Assembly (NCBI GenBank): GCA_937125285.1
Contig: CAKZLH010000256.1
Span: forward strand, 1 to 64,000
Direction: 5' to 3'
Source: an uncultured Balneolaceae bacterium
GTDB lineage: Bacteria > Bacteroidota > Rhodothermia > Balneolales > Balneolaceae
Length of the DNA: 64,000 bases
Positions 26,199 through 35,969 of the stretch are shown one piece after another. Position numbers and translations under genes: made by a program. Below the pieces are notes generated by a model that did no database searches, was not told where the DNA came from, and worked only from the letters and a program-made list of their open reading frames with translations. Each line of letters opens with the position of its first letter. Within the stretch, counting starts at the first letter, position 1.

Positions 26199-29100
26199 TA
26201 TACCCCCTCCTTTGGAAGTAATTCGGCCATTAGGTCGGATATTGTTTGGATATTTGGGCGATGATGATATTTGCCATTCATAGGATTTTCATTGTGTAAT
26301 CCACGTACAAATACATAGATATATCCACCGAAATGTCGATCGTAATCATATCCACTCATGTAAGTGCTAAGGTACTTGTGCAAGGCTAGGCTATAAAGAT
26401 GCCCTTGGATATCAAAACTCAAATCTAACATTGCCTTATTCAATTGTTCTGGCGCATAGGCATTCTCACCCTTAAGAGTGTTGGTCTTATAATCTAGCAC
26501 AAAAAATTTCCCATCATGTTCGAACACTAAATCAATAAAACCCTTAAGAAATCCCTTGGGAAGTGATTGATTATTGGAGCTTTTGCCATCTATTTCATTA
26601 CCCCCTCCCCTAATTAAGGAATATAGGGTCTCGGGTTGAAGGGAATCTGATGGAATGAGAAACGGTTTCTCCACAATTATTTGCCTTTTAGCTAGTTCTT
26701 TTAAGCAACAAGATTGAATTAATTCGGTATTCATCGTTGCATGTACCCATGAGTAGATATGCTCTGAATGAGCTTCATTCAACCCGAAATTGCTAGACTC
26801 TTGAAGTACCCATTCTCTATAATTGAACGGTCCAAGAACCCATTGCTCCAACAACTGCTCCATCAATCTATGGAAAAAACTTCCAATTTCTGCCCCCTTG
26901 GGCATAGTTGCAATACTTGTTCTATCCTTATAATCATCTGATTGTTGATCTTCTCGATCATCATCCTTTACATGTATGGATTTTGAAAATATTGAAGAAT
27001 CGATTGCCGTAGACTGGTGATTTTTTAAACTCGAATAGGAATGGATTCGGCGATAATTTTGAAGTGATTCGGGGGTTTGCAGCTCATTCAATTTCAAGTC
27101 AACGGATGCTGCTACATGATTTGGCGAATGTAGTTCGGTCTTAATAGCCGGCAGCTCAGAACTTGACCATGCTTTAAAAGGGGCATTTAATTCGTCTAAT
27201 GTACCCGATATGTGTGATGCCAATGTGTCGGCATGCTTATCAGAACTGGATTTAGGAGCTGTTCTTGGGGATCTCATTTTTGATTCAATTAAAGACCCTA
27301 AGAGCTCTTTATCCATGCATGTTGCGAGGAGCCCCGAACTCCACCCACTCATTCCCGTATGATTGTAGAGGAAACAGAGTGATTCGGCTCTGGTAATGGA
27401 CACGTAAGCTAGACGAATCCTGTTGGCTATCTCTTCGCGCATCATCGGGACAATGGTGGTTGCATGCAATTTTTTAGAGCTAGCCACCAGACGTATATCA
27501 TAGTATTGATTGCCATCCATCCGATATTTAATAATTTTGTTGGTGATGGTTGGGGTTTTACCAGCCGCCTCGAATGGGCAAAATACGATAGGAAATTGTA
27601 AGCCCTTACTACGATGAGTGGTGATGATGTTTACCATCTGCTCATCGGTGTTGAGTCGAATGATTTCTTCATCTTCTTCTATGCGATGCTCAGAATTTTG
27701 AGATTCAAAAAAGTGGATCAGTCCATTCAATCCTAAGCCTTTAGACTTTTGTTGGCGTTGTATAATCTCTAAAAGATGATCAATATTGGTTACAATTCGC
27801 TCAAAGTCAGTATTTAGTGGCCATTGGTCATAAAGCTTCAAGTGCTCAAATAAATCTCTAAGGACCCATGCTACATCTTTTTTCTGAATATCTTCCGATG
27901 CCTTGTAGATAGCATCCAATAGGTTTGTCCAAAATACACCGTCGGTTTGTTTTGTCCTCAATTGTTCGGCTGTAAAACCACCCAACGGATGAGCTAATAC
28001 ATAATTGATAACTTTTTCCTGATTTGGGTTCTGTAAGACACCTAGCCAAGTACGTATATACTCTGATTCTTTAGTTTGATATATCGATTCTTGAGAATTG
28101 ATGATAGCCGGTATGCCGTTTCTCGACAGCAATTTATGTATATCAAATGCTTGAAAATTGGTATGAACAAGTATCGCAATGTCCGAGGGTTGTATCTTTT
28201 TCATAGCGATACCCTGTGGCCCCTTAGTGGAGAGATACAAAGAATTATTTAGTAAATAGTTAACCCTTTTCCCTAAATCATCCATTATGGAGGCACTTGT
28301 CTGTTCGGATGTTTGGGATGGAATAGGTATCCATTGAATGGGATTTAAGCGCTTAGTTCCCTCTTCGTTTAGCCATATATGATTATTGTACTTAGCATAT
28401 TCCTGAGATTCTTTGTCCGATTTTTCAGAGGGATGATGACTATTTTGATAATCAATGGGCAACCAAAAGGGTAGCTTGGAAGATTCAGATGAGAAAAATT
28501 GGTTGGTGAAGGCTAATAATTCAGGGTTAGAACGATAATTATAGGAAAGCTTATAATGATGATCTTTGTTCACCCATTCTTTCGCCTCTAAATAGGTATG
28601 AATATCGGCTCCACGAAAACCATAAATTGCTTGCTTGGGATCACCAATCAAATACAAGGTGCCCTCAGAAAAACCTTCAAATAATTTCTTAAATATGGCA
28701 AATTGATAGGTATCCGTGTCTTGAAATTCATCAATTAGAGCCACTGGAAATGCATTTCGAAGGATTGATAAAAACTCTACATCTGCCTGATTAATCACCT
28801 TAGATACAATCCGAATCAAATCGTTATAATCAAGCGTAGCTCTCTTCTTCTTCTCTTGACTGAAACGCTCTCTAAGTTCTTGAATCCAAAGTTCGGTAAG
28901 TGAGTGAAAGAGTTCCTCTTGCACTTCATCCTCTTCCCAATAGCTCGCGGGAAATTCAGTTTCAACATAAGGGGCAAAGGATTCTAAGGAAGTTGGAATA
29001 TTGCGTGCGTTTGAATAATCCTCAAATGCATGAATTAAAGCACTTCTAGGATGAATTGGAAGCTCATCATAGAGGATCTTTCCATATTTAGTATAAAAGT

Positions 29101-29671
29101 CTTCTGGACTCTTAATGCCCTTACCCGTTTGTAGTATGGTATTCTGAAATAATCGTTGTACCTGTGAATCGGATGGTGCAAAAAAATCACGCCACGACGA
29201 TCGAAGCAAATCCATAATCAATGATTCTGGATTGGTTAGGAGCTCAAAATCCGGACTTACACCAAACTGAAAAGGATAATCTCGAAGTAATTTTTGGCAA
29301 AATCCGTGTATAGTGGATATATGAGATTCATCAAACTCTAAAACCGCATGTTGCAAACGAGTAATCACCTTCTCATTTGACGCATACTTCTGAGTAACAT
29401 ATTCTAAAAATTCATCATTTGAAGGTTCTATATCGGGGGAATCTTGAAGCCTTTCCAAAACTTCGCGGCAACGTGACTGTATTCTCTCTCGTAATTCAAC
29501 CGTAGCAGCATCTGTGAAGGTTAACACCAATAGTTCACGAATATCATGATTGGTTTCTGCAATTAAGCGTACAAATAACGAACTGATATTATAGGTCTTA
29601 CCCGTCCCAGCATTGGCCTCAACCAAGTGGATTCCCTTAAGACTCGCATGCTTTACATCAAAGTCCTGCAT
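26198..29671 (-). CDS. recB: RecBCD subunit RecB (helicase-nuclease)
   Basis: 3'-5' helicase and nuclease of RecBCD. Walker A in VEANAGTGKTYNISSL (residues about 18-33), ALIDEFQDTDTYQF as motif II, YLIGDPKQAIYGFRGAD as motif III, and a C-terminal nuclease domain with the LVFEHDGKFFVLDYKTN motif near residue 1045-1060 (DxK present). The nuclease active site thus looks intact. 1157 residues, normal. Start and stop overlap recC and recD by 1 nt each. Confidence 0.94.
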   Translation of the reverse strand: MQDFDVKHASLKGIHLVEANAGTGKTYNISSLFVRLIAETNHDIRELLVLTFTDAATVELRERIQSRCREVLERLQDSPDIEPSNDEFLEYVTQKYASNEKVITRLQHAVLEFDESHISTIHGFCQKLLRDYPFQFGVSPDFELLTNPESLIMDLLRSSWRDFFAPSDSQVQRLFQNTILQTGKGIKSPEDFYTKYGKILYDELPIHPRSALIHAFEDYSNARNIPTSLESFAPYVETEFPASYWEEDEVQEELFHSLTELWIQELRERFSQEKKKRATLDYNDLIRIVSKVINQADVEFLSILRNAFPVALIDEFQDTDTYQFAIFKKLFEGFSEGTLYLIGDPKQAIYGFRGADIHTYLEAKEWVNKDHHYKLSYNYRSNPELLAFTNQFFSSESSKLPFWLPIDYQNSHHPSEKSDKESQEYAKYNNHIWLNEEGTKRLNPIQWIPIPSQTSEQTSASIMDDLGKRVNYLLNNSLYLSTKGPQGIAMKKIQPSDIAILVHTNFQAFDIHKLLSRNGIPAIINSQESIYQTKESEYIRTWLGVLQNPNQEKVINYVLAHPLGGFTAEQLRTKQTDGVFWTNLLDAIYKASEDIQKKDVAWVLRDLFEHLKLYDQWPLNTDFERIVTNIDHLLEIIQRQQKSKGLGLNGLIHFFESQNSEHRIEEDEEIIRLNTDEQMVNIITTHRSKGLQFPIVFCPFEAAGKTPTITNKIIKYRMDGNQYYDIRLVASSKKLHATTIVPMMREEIANRIRLAYVSITRAESLCFLYNHTGMSGWSSGLLATCMDKELLGSLIESKMRSPRTAPKSSSDKHADTLASHISGTLDELNAPFKAWSSSELPAIKTELHSPNHVAASVDLKLNELQTPESLQNYRRIHSYSSLKNHQSTAIDSSIFSKSIHVKDDDREDQQSDDYKDRTSIATMPKGAEIGSFFHRLMEQLLEQWVLGPFNYREWVLQESSNFGLNEAHSEHIYSWVHATMNTELIQSCCLKELAKRQIIVEKPFLIPSDSLQPETLYSLIRGGGNEIDGKSSNNQSLPKGFLKGFIDLVFEHDGKFFVLDYKTNTLKGENAYAPEQLNKAMLDLSFDIQGHLYSLALHKYLSTYMSGYDYDRHFGGYIYVFVRGLHNENPMNGKYHHRPNIQTISDLMAELLPKEGV

Positions 29672-32600
29672 TAGCTAAGGCCTTTAAAGGGTTTATCATT
29701 GCTAATTTCATTCCATTCATCCCAAAACTCATAGCTTTTTGTAACAAATAAGTCATCTTCAACAGGAGCATGTTCCCCCCAAATCATACTGTTCCAAATA
29801 TCTTCTGATTCACTGGGTAAAGGCGACTCATAGGTCTTAGGAAACCATTCCGCTTTGGCCTTAGCCCATGCTTTACTTTCATCAAAAACTTTTTTTCTCT
29901 TGTCGTATCCACCGGTGATAAAAGCAAAGGAACTGTTGGGTAAAAAATGAAGCGATTCTACAGATTCAACGCCCTGTTTATAACCTTTAACGATCCTTTT
30001 CAAAATCTCAACCGCTTGATCACTCTGTTCTATGGAAAGCGTACAAACTCGAGGCGAATTAGATGTTAAATAATAGTAATTCGCTTTATTTGCTTTATTA
30101 GATACGGCATTGAAAAGGAATTTTATCCAATATTCAATGGCATATTTAGTACTCATTGAGCCCAATCGGAAATCTTGAATCGATTGATCTTGGCCAAGTT
30201 GTAAATTTCCAAAAAGTTTAGAATCATCGAGTGTTATTTCGGTTTGAACCATACCAACCTGTCGCTGTGAAGGAATCACTAAGTCATAAAAAGAGTGTAT
30301 TTCGGCATATAATTCATCAAACTTTGACTGATATACCCCCAAAGGTGGGATAATTTTTTTAGACTCTAGATACATTTGGCATTCACTTTTGGAATAATCT
30401 TGCTCTATAGAATCCCATATAGAGTTTTTCACCAAATACCTATCCAAATGGTTTAGCTCATACTGCTCAAAATCCATTAATTCACGTGATTCATAGGCTG
30501 GCTTAATACTGAGCTGTCTTTCCAAAAGAAATTTTGCTGGATGCTGATAAAAGCGAATCAAATCAACTAGGTCTATTGAATCAAACCTCTTGCTCTCATT
30601 GCTTATGCCTTCATAAAATTGATCCGTTACAAAACTCTGGTTCCTATTTTGATCCAATAATTTAGTGGTAAGCTGTTGGTAATAATGCTTGTGAAATGAA
30701 ATCTTATCCGTATCGGAATGGAAATAATCTTGTGAAAATCCATGCAATCGATGATCGAATACCATGAGTTTTGGCGATATGGCTGCAGAAGGTGAATCGC
30801 TGCTTACGGTGTGATTCCGATAAAATTCCTGATGTAAATAACGCAGTTGAGTGATTAAGGGTGAAGGGTTCTTAACCTTATTAGTATGCACATCTGATCC
30901 CTCGTAGCTGAGAAAGTAACGTTGATTGGTAAGTGCTAGACGTTCAATAAACAAGCGATGTAAATCCTTTTTTCTCTCACGTTCGCCTGAAATAGGATGT
31001 CGATGAATAAGATCAAAAATAGGCCTTGTTTGATTTCCTGGAAACACTTGTTCATTAAGACCCAACATAGCCACGTAATTGAAAGGAATAAGACGATTTG
31101 GAATATGTTCACTAACTAAAATACCAAAGCCATAAGTAGAGGCATGATTATCCTTTTCTACGGCTACTTGACGAAACCATTTCAAAAATAGATCTTGGCT
31201 TATCGACACATCCGTATATGAGAGTTCTAGTTTTAAATGATCTAACCATTGTATTTCTCTATCAAATACCCATCCCTCCTCGTTGCGAATAGTTTCAAAG
31301 TTTTCAATAAAAATCTTTTGAATCCAGTCAATCCATTCAATGGTTGACCTATTTGTGTGTAAACCTATAGAAAGTAATCTTAATCGGTCAAAGAGAAGTT
31401 GAAGCTTTGATAGTACCTCAAGGTGGTCATTCTTACGAATCAAATGAGAAGGACTGGGTGAAATAATGTCTTGGAACTCTTTTTCATTAAATAAGAAGCC
31501 TCTCCACCATGACAATAATCCTTCTTTAAAACTAAAAGGATGATTTTCTTCAAGACCAAAGTGAATGTTTGTCTCGGTAATCCAATGTTTAATCTGTTTT
31601 AGGTCTTCGTCTGATATATCATTTACCCTAGCAATATTTGGATCATTTAACACATCAACCAACTGATTCATTTTAAAATCACCACTCACCAACTCCAGAA
31701 TCATAATCAGGCTACTTCTAAGCGATTGAGCCTGATTTAATGGTAAATAAACAGGTAGTCGTGGTTCTTGTCCAAATACGTGAGTTATGATAGGTGCGTA
31801 GGTTAATAAGTCAGGAACCGATATTCCAATAGTGTCTAATGCTATATCGGGATTTTGCTTTATGAATGACAGTATATCATCTTTTAGCACCTCTACCTCT
31901 CTTTTCGGTGAGTGACAACTATGTATAGTGCCCTCTAAGTCTAATATTCTTTCAAGTGTGAATACAGGATCTTCGGATACTTGAGGTGTTTGGGAACTTT
32001 GGAGATTTTCACTCAGTCTCAAAAGTCCTTCGGAACTCCGACAACTCTGCTGCCATTTTAGACTCAGATTTTTTAAAAATGGACTATAGGTATTTCCCCT
32101 ACTCAGGCTGAACGAAGTAAAACTACTATAGTTAACTAAATGCACATCACAAACGGCCGACAAACCCTCCAAGCTCTTTAACAGTACCTCTCCCCAATCT
32201 CGTTCTCCTAACACAAATAATTGATTAGGTAATTGATTCTTCAAGCTTTCTATTTCAGCACTTTGAAGTAGTTCAAACCATCTAATGTAGATACTACTTC
32301 TTGAAATATGATTTCTCGATTCAGCTATTAGACTATCGGTAATAGATTTCCATAGTCGCATCTGGAGTTCAAGGTGACTGTCGGTAATACCGTCGTGAGG
32401 ATATTTGGAATCATGAATTCCCTTCTCCCAACCCAAAATCATTTGAGGTCGAACATTCAAATACTGATCATAAACATCGGCATATTGCTGAGCCAAGGCA
32501 AAGCGCTGCATTTCATCCTCAAGTCCCTCATATACTTCCATAAAAAGGGGATCCTTCTCCAGAAGTTCAAAAATCCTAAAACTTAATGCATTCAGATCAG

Positions 32601-32856
32601 TAGGTAATTTTTTAGGTACTTCCGGGTCTGTAGAGCGATAAAGCTTCCATATCAATTCAACAGGAAACACATAATTCAGATGTGCCGAGCTACCCTTTTG
32701 TAATGCAACTTCACGCTCGACCCATTCTTGGAATTCACGGTTGGGAACCACTACCCATGGGGCCTCTAAAGGAGATGTATTTTTTTGAAGCTGTTGGCTC
32801 AAATACCCAATCAGTTCTGTAGGATTTTGAGCTTCAAAGTAATGGATCATAGACAA
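29671..32856 (-). CDS. recC: RecBCD subunit RecC
   Basis: Chi-recognition and scaffold subunit of RecBCD. 1061 residues, slightly shorter than the E. coli protein. Family-like stretches include WVVVPNREFQEWVEREVA near the N-terminus, FVLGERDWGEV, the central NYVAMLGLNEQVFPG and YFLSYEGSD. No intact Walker A is seen, as expected for RecC. First gene of recC-recB-recD; which Chi sequence it recognises cannot be read off. Confidence 0.9.
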   Translation of the reverse strand: MSMIHYFEAQNPTELIGYLSQQLQKNTSPLEAPWVVVPNREFQEWVEREVALQKGSSAHLNYVFPVELIWKLYRSTDPEVPKKLPTDLNALSFRIFELLEKDPLFMEVYEGLEDEMQRFALAQQYADVYDQYLNVRPQMILGWEKGIHDSKYPHDGITDSHLELQMRLWKSITDSLIAESRNHISRSSIYIRWFELLQSAEIESLKNQLPNQLFVLGERDWGEVLLKSLEGLSAVCDVHLVNYSSFTSFSLSRGNTYSPFLKNLSLKWQQSCRSSEGLLRLSENLQSSQTPQVSEDPVFTLERILDLEGTIHSCHSPKREVEVLKDDILSFIKQNPDIALDTIGISVPDLLTYAPIITHVFGQEPRLPVYLPLNQAQSLRSSLIMILELVSGDFKMNQLVDVLNDPNIARVNDISDEDLKQIKHWITETNIHFGLEENHPFSFKEGLLSWWRGFLFNEKEFQDIISPSPSHLIRKNDHLEVLSKLQLLFDRLRLLSIGLHTNRSTIEWIDWIQKIFIENFETIRNEEGWVFDREIQWLDHLKLELSYTDVSISQDLFLKWFRQVAVEKDNHASTYGFGILVSEHIPNRLIPFNYVAMLGLNEQVFPGNQTRPIFDLIHRHPISGERERKKDLHRLFIERLALTNQRYFLSYEGSDVHTNKVKNPSPLITQLRYLHQEFYRNHTVSSDSPSAAISPKLMVFDHRLHGFSQDYFHSDTDKISFHKHYYQQLTTKLLDQNRNQSFVTDQFYEGISNESKRFDSIDLVDLIRFYQHPAKFLLERQLSIKPAYESRELMDFEQYELNHLDRYLVKNSIWDSIEQDYSKSECQMYLESKKIIPPLGVYQSKFDELYAEIHSFYDLVIPSQRQVGMVQTEITLDDSKLFGNLQLGQDQSIQDFRLGSMSTKYAIEYWIKFLFNAVSNKANKANYYYLTSNSPRVCTLSIEQSDQAVEILKRIVKGYKQGVESVESLHFLPNSSFAFITGGYDKRKKVFDESKAWAKAKAEWFPKTYESPLPSESEDIWNSMIWGEHAPVEDDLFVTKSYEFWDEWNEISNDKPFKGLS

Positions 32857-32900
32857 AGAAAAACAAAAGGTGTTTTAAATAGTGAATTACCGTAATTTGA

Positions 32901-32952
32901 TTAAGAAATATTTTATACTTCATTATATAATAAAATATACTTTTGTATGCAA
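32901..32952. promoter_or_regulatory. divergent promoter recC / thioesterase
   Basis: The 90-nt gap holds ATTATATAAT (32922-32931), a palindrome that reads as TATAAT on both strands. Plus strand: TTAAGA (32901-32906) with a long 19-nt spacer. Minus strand: TTGCAT (32947-32952) with an 18-nt spacer, overlapping the thioesterase start. A Bacteroidota-style TACTTTTG (32938-32945) also abuts the thioesterase ATG. One shared -10 would make the two promoters mutually exclusive. Confidence 0.3.
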
Positions 32953-33315
32953 TTTTATAGTAGAAAAATTATTAAACCTCAAGATCTCAATAATTATGGC
33001 ACCTTATTTGGTGGAGCCGTATTAAGTTGGATTGACGAGGAGGCCGCTGTATTTGTTGCCTGCCAGTTAGGTAAAAAAAATATCGTTACAAAATACATGT
33101 CCGAAATCAATTTTGTTCATTCAGGTGAATTAGGTGATGTGATCGAGATTGGTATGGAAACTGTTAAATTTGGCACTAGTTCCATTACAGTTCGCTGCGA
33201 AGTTCGTACAAAATTCAGCAAAAAAACCATTGTGACCATCGAAAAAATAGTATTTGTTCATGTAGATGAGAATGGACGTCCAAAAGCCCATGGGGTTACC
33301 GAAGCCGTTGAATAA
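32947..33315 (+). CDS. acyl-CoA thioesterase, hotdog fold (YciA-like)
   Basis: Hydrolyses acyl-CoA. The signature NYGTLFGGAVLSWIDEEAAVFVA (positions 17-39) is the conserved hotdog helix with a catalytic aspartate. 122 residues, one domain. The next gene starts inside its stop (TAATG), so they are co-translated. Confidence 0.88.
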   Translation: MQFYSRKIIKPQDLNNYGTLFGGAVLSWIDEEAAVFVACQLGKKNIVTKYMSEINFVHSGELGDVIEIGMETVKFGTSSITVRCEVRTKFSKKTIVTIEKIVFVHVDENGRPKAHGVTEAVE

Positions 33316-33839
33316 TGAGGTACTGTAAAGAAAGTGAAATTCTGGATACCGATTTTATTTACTCACTTTTAGGACGCCCTTACAAAGACCCCAATCGTCT
33401 GCTGAGTGTTTCTGGTTCGGGCGGATATTTTATAGAAGATATTCAACTCGAAGATTCGACTTTGGCACCCATACCTGATGATGCCAAAGCCAACATTCAA
33501 CGTTACGATAAAGGACTTTTAATTGCCTTTAATAAGAGTAACAGACTTTATGGTCTCGCGGTGTTTTGGGAAGAAATTAATAAAATACAATTAAGCCAAG
33601 GTCCCGTTCATCTTCAACCCAAGTTCCCACTACCTCTGTGGTGGTTATTACGATTTGGTGTAGCTCCAGAAAAAGCAAAACATTTTGGTTTATTTGGGGA
33701 GTATAAACAAGAGCCTTTGACATTGCGGATTACCTTTGGAGGACATCAGATATCTCTATTTGCCAATGGTTTTTCCTTTGATGAAAAAGCATCTTATTTT
33801 AGAGCTCTATCAGATAAAACTGTGGTCATAATTCAATAG
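33315..33839 (+). CDS. hypothetical protein coupled to thioesterase
   Basis: 174 residues, no recognised family. Soluble, with no signal peptide. A PH-like or DUF fold is possible from alternating strands (LLIAFNKSNRLYGLAVFWEEINKIQL and LTLRITFGGHQISLFANGF), but this is only an impression. TAATG overlap with the thioesterase suggests a common function. Confidence 0.6.
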   Translation: MRYCKESEILDTDFIYSLLGRPYKDPNRLLSVSGSGGYFIEDIQLEDSTLAPIPDDAKANIQRYDKGLLIAFNKSNRLYGLAVFWEEINKIQLSQGPVHLQPKFPLPLWWLLRFGVAPEKAKHFGLFGEYKQEPLTLRITFGGHQISLFANGFSFDEKASYFRALSDKTVVIIQ

Positions 33840-33884
33840 GTATCCAATAGATTACTAATGCAATCAGAATAAATAAAGGTGAAA

Positions 33885-34901
33885 ATGAAGGTTCTTGTTA
33901 CAGGTGGTGCGGGCTACATTGGTAGTCATACATGTATAGAGTTGTTAGACCACGGTCATGAGGTAATAGTGATCGATAATTTGTCGAACTCCCATCCACG
34001 TTCATTAGAGCGAGTTCAAAGCATCACACAAAAAGAGCTCGTTTTTTACGAGAAGGATTTACTGGATCAAGAAGCACTTAACCAAATCTTTCAAACTCAT
34101 GCTATTGATGCCGTCATTCATTTCGCTGGATATAAGGCTGTTGGTGAGTCCGTTGAACAACCTCTAATGTATTATCAGAATAACATTCAATCGACGCTTA
34201 TACTCTGCGAGACCATGCAGAGGTATGGAGTAGATCACTTGGTTTTTAGTTCATCAGCTACCGTATACGGGATGGATACAAAAAGCCCTATACCAGAAAA
34301 TGCTCCACTTTCGGCTACCAATCCCTATGGAAGAACCAAATTATTTATTGAAGAAATACTTCGAGATTGGGCACTAACCATACCTGAAAGCTCGATCACA
34401 CTCCTCCGTTATTTCAACCCCGTAGGTGCCCATTCATCGGGTTTGATAGGTGAAGACCCTCAAGGTATACCAAACAATTTAATGCCCTATGTCACCCAAG
34501 TAGCCTCGGGTAGAAGAGCGATTCTATCTGTGTTCGGCAATGACTATGATACCCTCGATGGAACGGGCGTGCGAGATTACATCCATGTGGTAGATTTGGC
34601 TTTAGGTCATGTAAAAGCCCTTGAACATTCCTTTAAAAGTACAGGCTGTAACGCCTATAATTTAGGTACAGGGAATGGAACCAGTGTCTTGGAGTTAGTC
34701 AAAGCTTTTGAACAAGCCACAGGACAGAACGTTCCCTATCAAATAACGGACCGAAGGCCGGGTGATGTAGCCACCTGCTTTGCCAATCCAGAAAAGGCCA
34801 AATTAGAGTTATCATGGGAAGCTACTAGGGATATTGTCCAAATGTGTAAAGACAGTTGGAACTGGCAAGCTAAGCACCCAATGGGTTATCAAACTTCCTA
34901 G
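33885..34901 (+). CDS. galE: UDP-glucose 4-epimerase
   Basis: Interconverts UDP-glucose and UDP-galactose using bound NAD. Rossmann motif VTGGAGYIGSHTC at the N-terminus, FSSSATVYG and the catalytic tyrosine in NPYGRTKLF, and GTGVRDYIHVVDLALGH are all typical. About 338 residues. The ATG at 33885 has an AAGG upstream and is preferred over the GTG at 33879. Feeds cell-surface polysaccharide. Confidence 0.93.
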   Translation: MKVLVTGGAGYIGSHTCIELLDHGHEVIVIDNLSNSHPRSLERVQSITQKELVFYEKDLLDQEALNQIFQTHAIDAVIHFAGYKAVGESVEQPLMYYQNNIQSTLILCETMQRYGVDHLVFSSSATVYGMDTKSPIPENAPLSATNPYGRTKLFIEEILRDWALTIPESSITLLRYFNPVGAHSSGLIGEDPQGIPNNLMPYVTQVASGRRAILSVFGNDYDTLDGTGVRDYIHVVDLALGHVKALEHSFKSTGCNAYNLGTGNGTSVLELVKAFEQATGQNVPYQITDRRPGDVATCFANPEKAKLELSWEATRDIVQMCKDSWNWQAKHPMGYQTS

Positions 34902-34949
34902 ATTTAGTCTTGTGATTTATACAAAAATGCTCTTACTTTTAAGTCCATT

Positions 34950-35031
34950 GCCAAAGTGGCGGAATTGGTAGACGCGCACGACTCAAAATCGTGTTCCTTC
35001 GGGAGTGTGGGTTCGATTCCCACCTTTGGTA
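34950..35031 (+). tRNA. tRNA-Leu (anticodon CAA)
   Basis: 82 nt, with 7-bp acceptor (GCCAAAG with CTTTGGT, closing by a G-T pair), D-arm with GGTAGAC, anticodon stem CACGA/TCGTG around loop CTCAAAA giving anticodon CAA, long variable arm (TTCCTTCGGGAG) and T-arm GGGTTCGATTCCC. The discriminator is A and CCA is not encoded. A weak upstream promoter, TTGTGA (34910) and TACTTT (34934) with an 18-nt gap, is possible. Confidence 0.95.
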
Positions 35032-35055
35032 CACAACCATATAATGGAGTTCAGC

Positions 35056-35262
35056 ATGAAAAAAAACATGGGAAATATAGACAGAATTATTCGCTCAGCA
35101 CTTGCAGTGGTTGTAGGTGTCTTGTATTTCAATGGAACTTTAGGTGGTACACTGGGTATAGTCTTATTGGTTTTTGCAACCATATTTCTACTCACCAGTT
35201 TTATTAGCTTCTGCCCTCTTTACACAGTGTTTGGGATAAAAACCTGCGCAACTGAAAAATAG
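35056..35262 (+). CDS. DUF2892 (YgaP-like) small membrane protein
   Basis: 68 residues: KKNMGNIDRIIRSALAV followed by two hydrophobic helices (VVVGVLYFNGTLGGTLGIVLL and ATIFLLTSFISFCPLY), ending GIKTCATEK. Matches the DUF2892 family, which is often fused to rhodanese domains. GGAG is 6 nt before the ATG. Lies 25 nt behind the tRNA gene. Exact role unknown. Confidence 0.85.
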   Translation: MKKNMGNIDRIIRSALAVVVGVLYFNGTLGGTLGIVLLVFATIFLLTSFISFCPLYTVFGIKTCATEK

Positions 35263-35264
35263 TT

Positions 35265-35921
35265 TTAGCGTTTCCTTAGAACGGTGCATCCATCTCTGAC
35301 CGGTAGGAGTAGCTGATCTACACGTTCATCTTCTGCTAGTATTTTATTAAACCGATCCAAAGACATAGACTTTGAATCACTTGGATTCAATACATTAGCA
35401 TTCCAGAGAACATTATCGACGACCATAATCCCACCTTTTTTCAAATGTGTAAGAGTATGTTGATAGTAATGCTCATAGTACAATTTATCGGCATCTAAAT
35501 AGATAAAATCATACACCTTGTGGAGCTTGGTTACATATTCTCGAGCATTGGCTTTGATTAACATTATCTTGTCGTCAAAACCAAATTGACTGAAATGAGA
35601 CTCAGCAATTTTTTGATATCGTAAATTCATTTCTACAGTCTCAATACATCCTCCTTCTGGTAGTACTTCAGCCATTTTTATGGCCGTGTAACCCGTGAAG
35701 GTTCCAATCTCTAAAATCTCTCTCGATCCCGATATTTGAATAAGTAATTGCAATAGATTCCCAACCAAAGGTCCACTAAGCATGTCTATATAATCTAATT
35801 CATTATCAGATTGCCGAATAAGCTCTTGTATGGTTTCACTTTCAGGATAAGAATGTTCTTCGGCGTACCGCTCAACTTCGACGTCTGAAATACTGCGGTA
35901 TGGGATTGGTCTATTTTTCAC
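35265..35921 (-). CDS. O-methyltransferase, SAM-dependent
   Basis: Caffeoyl-CoA/catechol-type O-methyltransferase. SAM site EIGTFTGYTAIKMAE near residue 75, metal-binding YLDADKLYYEHYY and VVDNVLW later. 218 residues. Substrate unknown; could tailor carotenoids or quinones given neighbours, but the family is broad. Divergent from the acyltransferase. Confidence 0.88.
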   Translation of the reverse strand: MKNRPIPYRSISDVEVERYAEEHSYPESETIQELIRQSDNELDYIDMLSGPLVGNLLQLLIQISGSREILEIGTFTGYTAIKMAEVLPEGGCIETVEMNLRYQKIAESHFSQFGFDDKIMLIKANAREYVTKLHKVYDFIYLDADKLYYEHYYQHTLTHLKKGGIMVVDNVLWNANVLNPSDSKSMSLDRFNKILAEDERVDQLLLPVRDGCTVLRKR

Positions 35922-35969
35922 TAATTTGTGCTAGGTTTTTTTCAAATATACGTTAATAAAGCTTTTTTT

